Assembly: GCF_040954835.1 (NCBI RefSeq)
Contig: NC_090706.1
Span: forward strand, 41,211,148 to 41,275,147
Source of the DNA: Lepisosteus oculatus
Taxonomy: Eukaryota; Chordata; Actinopteri; Semionotiformes; Lepisosteidae
DNA: 64,000 nt
Direction of reading: 5' to 3'
Below are positions 33,959 to 42,999 of the stretch, piece by piece; the first letter of the stretch is position 1; each line of letters opens with the position of its first letter. Both the position numbers and the translations under genes were made by a program. A model generated the notes under the pieces. That model worked only from the letters and a program-made list of their open reading frames with translations, was not told the DNA's origin and made no database searches.

Positions 33959-34354
33959 ATGGACACCTTGACTCCCAGCCCCGGCCTGCCCCCCAGCCTG
34001 ACCCCCGGCCTGCGCTCAGACCCCCCAGCGGGGCCGGTGACCCCGGACGCTCTGCTGGTCCTCACTGCCATCGTGGTCGCGTTCGTGCTGCTGGCGGTGG
34101 CCATCGTCCTGCTGGTCAGCTGCGGCCCCCGGCTGCAGGAGACCCGCCTCAGGGGGCGCCGGGAGCCCCTCCCACAGGACCTAGAGGCCCCCGGCGCCCC
34201 CCAGCTCACCCTGTGGCAGAGGCTGGGCTCCCTCAGGAAGTCTCTCCAGCCAGCGCGGCGCAGGGAGGGGCGGGCCAGGACACCGTGCCTCTGCAAGTTC
34301 CACCAGCAGGGCGGCAGCCAAGAGCCCCACGTGATCGAGGCCACCTACCTGTAG
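33959..34354 (+). CDS. smim33: SMIM33, single-exon small integral membrane protein, 131 aa
   Basis: The ATG at 33959 has a good context (G at -3, G at +4). The frame extends 5' to 33833 only through a GTG, so this is the first usable start. The protein has a proline-rich N terminus (1-30), one membrane helix at about 31-53 (ALLVLTAIVVAFVLLAVAIV...), then CGPRL and a basic, disordered tail. Human SMIM33 has nearly the same length (132 aa), the same helix-FGPRL arrangement and a C-terminal VTYL-type end; here the end is VIEATYL. The segment PQLTLWQRLGSLRKSL (81-96) instead matches human C10orf105 (xPQLxLWKRLGSLRLSL). Position between ECSCR and STING1, and plus orientation, fit human SMIM33. The molecular function of the family is unknown. 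Confidence 0.85.
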   Translation: MDTLTPSPGLPPSLTPGLRSDPPAGPVTPDALLVLTAIVVAFVLLAVAIVLLVSCGPRLQETRLRGRREPLPQDLEAPGAPQLTLWQRLGSLRKSLQPARRREGRARTPCLCKFHQQGGSQEPHVIEATYL

Positions 34355-34359
34355 GGCTT

Positions 34360-36400
34360 GGAGCAGACTCGGCTCCAGCCTGGACTGAATGTACAAGATC
34401 CTGGCCGGGAAATTTACTCATTTACTCAATTTACTTCAGAACAGGGTAACGGTCCGTGATTCTGTGCAATAGTTTACATTGTCTGTCAACAGGTAAAAAC
34501 AGTGTTTCTGCTTACTGCAGCAGAGATTCCCCTGTTACTAAATTACATTACTGCAGCGCCCAGATCTTTTCTTCACTAAACAACGAAGGAGAGTGCTTCA
34601 ATGACAGCCAGAGGGATAAGAGCCGTTACGTGTTATTAAAGAGTTTCAGCCCTTCCCAGGAGACTGAAGCTCATAGTGGGGTGATACTGTATGATAGCAC
34701 AAACCCTATCAGGTTTTATTGCTTGACCCCTCTCTGTGCAATTCCAGTTCTGCCATAGACAGAGTCAGGAATATTTATAGCTTGAAGGATGTCTGAAGGT
34801 TTCTCCAACACCGAAATTGCGTTCTGAAGCTGTATTGAGAGGCCCTCTCAGTGACCTTCGTAGCTAGCTCTGCGCCTTGCCAGGTTCCGTTAGAAACACT
34901 CAAGGAGAAAACTCCAATACGGTGTGATGGAGGACTCTTTGAATACTTTGAGATGCACAATCTGGCCTGATTGGGCAATGCGAACACATGCTTTCTCACA
35001 CTAGAAAGAATGCAGATGAAAGTGCAAAAGCAATGAAACACTGGATCTGTTGTTAAATATGTGTTTTCAGCAGTTTGGTCAGAACACAATAAGTGGCGTA
35101 TGGAGATTAAATGTCCTGGTGTTTTTTTAGTGTAGCTCTCCTAGCTGAAGGAACAGCAGCCTGACAGTAAGTAGGAGGCAGGACCCTCCTCACGGTCATA
35201 AGGAATGAGCCAGGGAGCTGCTGCAAGGGTGTTGATGGGAAGGAGGGAGGGTGCAGGAGAGATTTGCAAATGGAAGCTCAGGAGGAGATATATGTGTATA
35301 TTTACACAGTAGGGAAACAAATAAATGTCCCTACTGAAAAGAGAAGAAAAGAAACACAACATTTCGGCTGTGGAGTCTTCTTCTGTATATACACAGTATA
35401 TACAGAGTAGAGAGGAAGTAGGTGAGATTAATAAACTGCTGATGTGCTAATGAATAAAAAAGACACGTTGTTTGTCTGGTTGGCGATGTCCAGATTGTCC
35501 ATCTTTTCTGTTTTGGAAATAATATGGTTGGTGCTTTTGTACAATGGCTTATTATTTCTTCATACATCTTTGCTTCCCATTTGTAGGACAAAACCTAGAG
35601 AGTCAGAAATCTAACATTTAAAAAATATCTGTATTTTTATATGCTTAAAACAAAATATAGGGTATGACATGCTTTATTTAAATACAGTATCTGTAGCAAC
35701 ACAGCATGCCCAAAAGTCTCAAGTCTGAGCCGCAAGGCCACAAGGGGGCAGGCTACACCTGTCTGTGGATGTGCAGAGACCAGCTGCTGTTTGCTCAGAT
35801 CACACCAGGAAGCACATCACCGCAGAACACAGCCCGCTGACATGGGGCAGCTGCTCGGGATCACCGTCCTGGCAGCACGCGGTCCTGCACAGTCCCACAC
35901 AGCCCAGACTCCAAGAATTCGAGACGGACATTACAATAAGCATCTCCCCAGTAGAGTGGAGGACTGCAGATCCCCACACTGCCAGAGCCTTGGACATGCA
36001 GTCATCAGGGAGGCAGACAGGCAAACAACTTTCAGACAGGTACGGGTTTTTCAAAACAATGGAACGTACACATGGAATAAAAGAACAAAACTGCAGCAGG
36101 AATGTAAAAATGTATGGACCAGACTATATTGTATTAAAGACTTGATAAATGCTCCCGGTGTGCTGAGACATACCAGCTAGAACACGAGACAGTGAGAGCT
36201 TGCAGTGCAAATTCTGGCTGTGCAGAGCGGCCTGATTCAGCACCAGGGGGAGACACAGGGAATGTTGGCAATGGTGTGTTGTAGAGCTCCTATTGCATTC
36301 TTTTCCTGAACAACAGCTCACAGAGAAGGCTGCTTATTCACCAACCTGAAAGCGGAAATGCGCGAGTGGTCACCCAGCGAGCGTATCTAAGGGACACGGG
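34360..36400. other. Tail-to-tail region between SMIM33 and STING1
   Basis: SMIM33 and STING1 converge here. The segment must contain both 3' UTRs. A minus-strand AATAAA (plus TTTATT, 35673-35678) is a candidate STING1 polyadenylation signal 731 bp after its stop. A Penelope-like relic lies at about 35320-35480. No other coding sequence was recognised. Confidence 0.45.
35320..35480 (-). mobile_element. Penelope-like element relic with hammerhead ribozyme remnant
   Basis: On the minus strand 35385-35361 reads CAGAAGAAGACTCCACAGCC then GAAAT. This is a decayed form of the hammerhead layout CTGAAGA-GGCT-loop-AGCC-GAAAC found in the terminal repeats of Penelope-like retroelements. The following TTGTGTTTCTTTTC and 'aataaactgctg' parts are shared with the copy at 41915-42030. 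Confidence 0.55.
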
Positions 36401-36408
36401 CACAGCGC

Positions 36409-39400
36409 TTAGCTTCTTATAGACCTCAGAGGCTGAGGCAGGTCGTTGCTGATCATGAGGGTGGGCTGCCGGGACAGGGCATCCTGTGGCTGAGTGTTAG
36501 GAGCCTCTCGGATACAGTACTCCTCTCTCTTCTGCTGCTCCAGATGCCTCAGGATCTCCTGAGACAGGAAGTGGGGCTCTGTCTCGGAGCCCTCGCCCAG
36601 GGCTCTGCAGTCTGCAGGGGTAACAAAACCAGCCGGGGTTACGAGGGGCACACTGTTCCTACACAGTTCTGTCCATATTATTGTGTCTTATGCTTGTATC
36701 CAAAGGCTGCTGTGCAGTTAACCGAGTGATATGAACAAAGCACCTTGCTCAGGGGTACGATAGGACTGTGCCACCTGAGATTTGGGGCAGGAGCAGGAAC
36801 AGGGCTTGGTCTGTGTGGGTCTGAAGGTGGGGACTGGGACAGGGGGTGGCCTGTGTGGGCCTTGGGGTGGGGTCAAGGACAGGGGGTGGCCTGTGTGGGT
36901 CTGGGGTGGGGTCAAGGACAGGGGGTGGGAGCAGGGACAGGGCATGCCCTGTGTGGGTCTGGGGGTGGGATCAGGGATAGGGCGTGGTCTGTGTGGGTCT
37001 GGGGATGGGATCAAGGACAGGGGGTGGCCTGTGTGGGTCTGGGGGCAAGAGCAGAGGACAGGGCGTGGCCTGTGTGGGTCTGGGGGTGGGAGCTGGGATA
37101 GGGCGTGGTCTGTGTGGGTCTGGGGGTGGGATCAGGGATAGGGCGTGGTCTGTGTGGGTCTGGGGGTGGGGTCAGGGATAGGGCGTGGTCTGTGTGGGTC
37201 TGGGGGCGGGATCAAGGATAGGGCGTGGTCTGTGCGGGTCTGGGGGTGGGGCTTTTTTCAACACGCCTCAAACCCTGCAGTTGGCTCAAAGCAAAAGGGG
37301 TCCCAGGACCTGAGAGGACCTCACCGTCCAGCAGGATGAGCCTGTAGCGCCCGCGGCACTCGCGTGAGCTCTCCAGGATGTCCCGCAGAGTCCTGAAGAA
37401 CAGGGTGCTCTGCTGCAGGCGCTCCTCGGCGTCGAAGCCTGCCATGGCCTCCTGAGACATCTGGTACAGGGTCACGAGGGGAGTGGCGTACTCCACCACA
37501 CAGTAGTGAGGCTAGAGACACACAGAGGAGAGAGACACAGATCAGAGAGAGACACATGCATGGATGCACACGGAGATGAGATAGAGACACGCATTGACAC
37601 ACACACAAACAACTGACACACACAGATGGGAGAGAAAGACACACGCATAAACAAGAGACAGGCGCAAAGGCACACACACAGATGAAAGAGACATGCAGAG
37701 ACACACACACAGACAAAAAACAGAGAGACATACACAAACGAGAGAGACGACGTCAATTAAACACAGTGGGCATTAACCTCTGCAGCAGGCTAGACCCCAC
37801 TCCTCTCACAGGGCTTTGTCAACTCACAGAGCCCAGATCTTGCAGTATACCTCACAGTGAAGACCATCTCCACTCAAACGTTGCTTTGGCCCATGGTAGT
37901 TACCCTCAAGCTAATAACTCTTAATGTTAAGAGTATGCTTATATTTAAAACCTCTCCATTCACTTACAGATTTCAGCTTTGCTCTCGTGCTCTGTATTCT
38001 GAACATTCTCTTCATATTGTTCACATACGTTTCATGGGAATCACGCACATACTACAGACACTACTGCATGTATAGCACAGCCTCCTATTATTTACAGTAA
38101 CTGTGCTGACATCATATACCAGCCCAATTCTCCAGGAACGCAACTCCAAATTACAGACATTGTCTATTTCATCACCAACCTGAATTTGGTTTCTTGGTCA
38201 CCTGCTGATCACTCAACATCAGCGCTAGTGCCATTAATTACACGGATCGGATGTGTCATCTATTTTACAACAGTCTTTAAAAGATCATTTTACACATGGC
38301 ATTATTCATTGCATGTGAAACTGATTATATGATGACTTTTCACAGTATGAAACACGGTAATGTTTAGATCCCGACCACAAAAAAAGCACCTTAACTCACT
38401 ATGTGACACACCCCTTGCTGAAGATTTGATAGTCTATAGCAGGCGGCATGAATCTAGTTAAATCATTTTTCACAACTCTGGAAGCTGGAGAGCCTCTGCG
38501 GAGCACAGACAGGGCTGTCCTGCTGAGCCCTCTCCCCGGACAGGTGCTGCCTGTCCAGACCAGCGCCCAGCGCCCTACCCTCTTGGCCTGGTCGTAGATG
38601 GTGTAGATGCTGTGCTTGAACACCCTCTTCCGGATGCCGGCCCTGTCGATGGTGATGTCGGGCAGGTTGTCCAGGAAGCTGATGTTGTCGTCGGCCTCCT
38701 CCAGCTTGTCCGGGATGCAGCAGCTCAGGGGGATGAGGATGTGCAGCTTCCAGGTGTCCCGGTGCTGCAGCACGGCGGCGCTCCGGCTGGCGTGGTACTC
38801 CTCGATCGAGGCCTCCAGCCCTGCTGCGCACAGACAGCGGCTCAGGACCCTCCGCCACCGCCAGGCCCGCACCTCCGGAGGAGGGGAGCAAGCGGCCAGG
38901 CCGGGGGGCTCCCGGAGTTTCTCCAGGGTCTCCCATTCATCCCAGCGGCAGCTCAGGGTGTTTCACCATCTCCTCCCCCAGCGGTGCTAGCAGGCCTCTA
39001 CTCAGACTGCCCTTCCCTTAGTTAAGCAACAGATGCTCCCTCATATGGCTTTTAAAAGGAGACCAGCTAATGCTGCTGAGAAATGATGCTGTACCAGATG
39101 CTGTACCTGCACCTGGGGACTGGAGGGTGGGCATACCTGTGCACCTGGGGACTGGAGGGTGGGCACACCTGTGCACCTGGGGACTGGAGGGTGGGCATAC
39201 CTGTGCACCTGGGGACTGGAGGGTGGGCACACCTGTGCACCTGGGGACTGGAGGGTGGGCATACCTGTGCACCTGGGGACTGGAGGGTGGGCACACCTGT
39301 GCACCTGGGGACTGGAGGGTGGGCACACCTGTGCATCTGGGGACTGGAGGGTGGGCACACCTGTGCACCTGGGGACTGGAGGGTGGGCACACCTGTGCAC

Positions 39401-42400
39401 CTGGGGACTGGAGGGTGGGCACACCTGTGCATCTGCTATACCTCAGAGCGTACACCTGCTACGCTCTGTGCTCTGGTGTAGTGAAGAGCTGCAGACAGGA
39501 GTGGGAATCCAGGACTCCCAGATTTTGGAGACAGGAAAGCCTGCGGATCTAGTGAAAGGTGCCTCTTGGGCTGGGAAGGCGGGACTCGGGCCGAGGAGAA
39601 GAAGGGGGGTGTGACAGGATGCGAAACGAACAGAGAAGAAGAAACGGGAAGCGAGGCGTCACTCACTGGGAAGGATGAGTCTCAGGTACCCGGTGTAGAA
39701 GGACCAGGCCAGCCCGTGCCCCACGTTCATCTTCCTCTGCTCAACAATTTCAGACACCTCCACTGCGGCAGGGTCCTGAAAGCACAGGGAGTGGAGGGTC
39801 CACACACAGACCTCAGCCATGCTGTTACTTCATGTGCCCAACTGCCCCCACTGCCCAGCACTGCCCCCCAGTGCCCCATACTGCCCCATACTGCCCCTCA
39901 GTGGCCCTCACTGCCCCATACTGCCTCATACTGCCCCATACTGCCCCTCAGTGGCCTAACTGCCCCATACTGCCCGTCACTGCCCAGCACTGCCCCTCAG
40001 TGGTCCTCACAGCCCCATACTGCCCCTCAGGGGCCCTCACAGCCCCATACTGCCCCTCAGTGGCCCTCAGTGGCCCATACTGCCTCATACTGCCCCATAC
40101 TGCCCCTCAGTGGCCTAACTGCCCCATACTGCCCCTCACTGCCCAGCACTGCCCCTCAGTGGTCCTCACAGCCCCATACTGCCCCTCAGGGGCCCTCACA
40201 GCCCCATACTGCCCCTCAGGGGCCCTCACTGCCCTATACTGCCCCACTTTAGAGCATGATGTGGCCCCAGTGCAGCACAGTAACATTCCTGCTTTTAAAC
40301 ATCACAGAAACCAGCAGCACTTTCTTTCCGTCATGAACTTTGTCCCTCAGCAGCAGCTGAACAGTGGCCAACAGTGGCCATACCGTCTTCGTCCCTCAGG
40401 AAGGAGAGGGTGCTGGAAGTCGAGGGTCCCTCGGGGTTGAGGCGAAATCAGACAGCTCAGTGAAACGGCCTTCACATGATAGACTGAGTCAGTCCTTTTG
40501 TGTCATCAACCGCAGGCCAGACAGAGCACGGATTCCTGAAAGCCTTGCTAATACACTGAAGCACAGGGCTCATGTCTCCTGTTTTATTCTAATCTAAGAA
40601 GGGAAATAATTTGTCAAACATGTGCTGTGTCCAAGTACAGGGTGTGCGGTTTGCTGAAGCACGAGAGCCCACAGCAGGCCGCTGAGACTGGAGCCGCTCG
40701 TGTCGGGAAACCACACCAGGCCCTTGCGAAACCTGGGACTTCCCACAGCCAGTGACAATGGGGATGTCAGCAACTTTCCAGAGCAGCTCCTACTCCTACC
40801 AGCCAAACGTCACGCTGTGTGTCAACGTGGGCGAAACGGGACCCACATCCAGGACGATAAGTCCTGCTTCCCACAGTCGAGAGCCAGGGACAGTTTCGTC
40901 AGCTTCACTCACAAAAAAGCCCTCTTTTTCCCCTGTCACACAGAGCCAAGGAAGGAGGGCCTGTGTTTCCTCGAGAACATGGCGAACCCAGAGGGGCGCC
41001 CCCAGATCACTCCAGTGGGGTTAAAGGACATCATCTGCGGCCAGGTGGGGGTCATTAAGAGATGTCTGCAGCCCAATGGCCAAACTGGAAACCAGAAGCT
41101 GAGTGACACTCAGGAACCCAGCTGAACATCCTGACTGGCCCAACAAAGTCCTTATTGAAGCGTATCGAAAAAGTTCAAGTCCAGTTCAGTTGCCTTCAAT
41201 CTGAAATCTAGAGCAAGATGTGGATCAAACTGCAGATGATAGTGGCAAGAAGCCTCTTCTTTCTGGCACATTGAGGCCCTTTATAAGCACTGGACTGTGA
41301 TCTGTGACTGGCAGGTGACTTTAAGGTTTAACTGGGTCGAGACTGAGAACTCTGTAGGCCTAGGAGACTTGGATATGACCACTCACTAAGAGCAGGATTA
41401 CAGAAACCCCTCCTCCTACAGAATTACTCAGAAAACCCTCAAGAGAATACAAAACTAAGAATGACATGTCGAGAAAACAAAATCAGACTTCCTTTGGAGG
41501 ACTCTCTGGAGAACTGAAACTTCCTGGTTTCTGGCAAGCTGTGACTTACACATAACCCCATAGCACTGAAGAGGAGGGAGCAGATACAGGCCATACACAC
41601 GGAGAGCCAGTCCTCAGGCTCCAGCTGGTTAAAGACACACACCACAGCCAGGCAGAGAAAATGACCCCGGTGAAAGCAGGCTTTCAGCATCTTCATCAGG
41701 TTGCCTCGGTACCTGCAGAAAAAGCACAAGGACTGGATTCAGGTGCCACTTTGGGTACCAAACCAGGAGTGGAGGCTACATAACTGTGATCATTAGATCC
41801 TGGCTGAAAAATGATTTAGCCAATGTGAAAGGCAAACCCTTTCAAAAGCAGATTAGTTTAAAATCAACTGACTTTGTTTTAACACATACTATAAAATACG
41901 TAATATAAGTAATAGGTTTATTCCATGCTGAAAAGAGAAGAAGGAAAACACAACGTTTCAGCTGTGAAGCCTTCTTTAGGTGTGAGGGTTTGAGGGAAAG
42001 TGCTCCGTCCTCATGCAGGTCAGATTAATAAACTCTGTAAGAGTCTTTTGGTCAATGTGGAATATTTCTGTTAAAATACAGATGATTAAATTATCTAAGT
42101 GATTTCATTTGAACCTGTGCTAATTATCATGAACACTGCTTTGGTCATTAGTACAGTGTCTTCCTGCATGTTTGCCTTCCCTGTAGCCCACTGACAGCTG
42201 CCAAAACACAGGGGAACAAAGTCCATTTCTCAAACCTTCATATACAGGCAACCAAGCTGGGGGGTACGAACACTTTTAAACTCAGTTGCCTCCCCATCTG
42301 TCAGAGTATTTTCATTGCAGCAAACCTCTATACTACTTCATGGAAAAAATGATCTGCTTCAGGGGTCCAAACCTGACTGTTCAAAGAGTTTAGAACAGTC

Positions 42401-42980
42401 GGCCCTGCAGCCCCTGGGCTGGTCCCTAGCGCCACTGCCTATCCTTACGGCATCTTCCTGCTTTGAAATGTGGCACCGATCCACTTGATTCAACCCTTGT
42501 TGTTCCCTGGGGGAGCTGTTTTCCAGTGCAACGATAACGCGCCTTGCCACCAAAGAGTCCGGGACGAACATCAGGAATATCAGGAAATGAAAAACGGCTT
42601 TAGCAGTGAACTTGCAGAGGGGTACAGCGTTTCCGGCGCTCCCTGGGGCAAAGAGGTGTCTCCCAGATGGGAGCAGCGCCCAGCCCCCTGTGGCCCCGCC
42701 CTGCGAGCGAGCGAGCGAGCACCACGTCAGGGCGGCCCTACCTGGAGAAGGAGTGATTGACGAGCTCCTCCACGAGCAGGCACGCTCCTCTCAGGATGCT
42801 GCCTGTGGACAGGGCCAGGCAGCCCACGGCCGTGTACCTCAGCAGCAGCAGGGAGCCCCTCCACACTGCCGCCCAGAGCAGCAGGGCGCAGCACAGCGCC
42901 ACTGCCGTCAGCGCCGAGAGTTTCCCGCGCGGCCGCGGGACCACGGAGCGCCTCCCGCTGGGCTGCTGGGGGTCCGGCAT
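36409..42980 (-). CDS. sting1: STING1, cyclic-dinucleotide receptor of innate immunity, complete, 380 aa
   Basis: Six coding exons join in phase: 42980-42742, 41712-41550, 39775-39667, 38820-38579, 37511-37325 and 36611-36409 (1143 nt with stop). STING is an ER protein that binds cGAMP and, after transport to the Golgi, recruits TBK1 and IRF3. Residues 1-134 form the four-helix membrane domain; the RYR motif (80-82) and one palmitoylation-type cysteine (C92, like human C88) are kept, while the position of human C91 is arginine. The connector and ligand domain include [16 protein letters not shown] (155-170, Y164 equals human Y167), [10 protein letters not shown] (R236 equals R238) and EYATP (E258, T261). 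The C-terminal tail has TLMIS (364-368, the IRF3 pLxIS motif, S368) and PQPLRS (372-377, TBK1 motif). ATG follows an acceptor directly, so a 5' noncoding exon exists; 43586-43548 is a candidate. Human STING has 379 residues. Confidence 0.96.
36785..37250. repeat. G-rich minisatellite of 40-bp units in the last STING1 intron
   Basis: About twelve units read 'gggcgtggtctgtgtgggtc' plus 'tgggggtgggatcagggata', with unit-to-unit changes such as ggtggcct for cgtggtct. The plus strand carries several GGG runs per unit (G-quadruplex potential). In the STING1 pre-mRNA the array is C-rich. Its long open frames are artefacts of a repeat length that allows them. Confidence 0.88.
37512..37745. repeat. 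CA/GA-rich simple repeat region, STING1 intron
   Basis: Degenerate 'gagagacacacacaga' sequence begins directly upstream of the acceptor of the exon 37511-37325. On the sense (minus) strand it is TCTC/TGTG-rich, so it supplies a very long polypyrimidine-like tract to that acceptor. Confidence 0.8.
39108..39432. repeat. Minisatellite of 32-bp units, STING1 intron
   Basis: About ten nearly identical units 'cacctggggactggagggtg' plus 'ggcacacctgtg'. Variation is almost confined to cacacc/catacc and gcacct/gcatct, which makes the array look young. Confidence 0.92.
39838..40248. repeat. Higher-order tandem repeat of CTGCCCCATA/CAGTGGCC units, STING1 intron
   Basis: Short units (actgccccat, actgcccctc, agtggccctc) are combined into a larger unit of about 175 bp that occurs twice (about 39900-40070 and 40075-40245) in nearly the same order, including 'agtggcctaactgccccat' and 'tcagtggtcctcacagcccc'. 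The plus-strand frames here are repeat artefacts. Confidence 0.85.
41915..42030 (-). mobile_element. Penelope-like element relic with hammerhead-like core, STING1 intron 1
   Basis: On the minus strand 41979-41954 reads CCTAAAGAAGGCTTCACAGC then TGAAACG: stem halves GGCT and AGCT around a four-base loop, followed by GAAAC. The first core reads CTAAAGA instead of CTGAAGA. Flanking TTGTGTTTTCC, AAAAGAGAAG and 'attaataaact' parts match the copy at 35320-35480, showing one family. Confidence 0.6.
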
Positions 42981-42999
42981 CTGCAAGAAATGGGTCAGT

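Noticed and set aside
36745-37339. Long plus-strand frames rich in GSGG/VCVGL
   Set aside because: They are translations of the 40-bp minisatellite in a STING1 intron.
39041-40252. Long frames on both strands rich in [14 protein letters not shown] or [10 protein letters not shown]
   Set aside because: They are translations of the 32-bp and CTGCCCC minisatellites.
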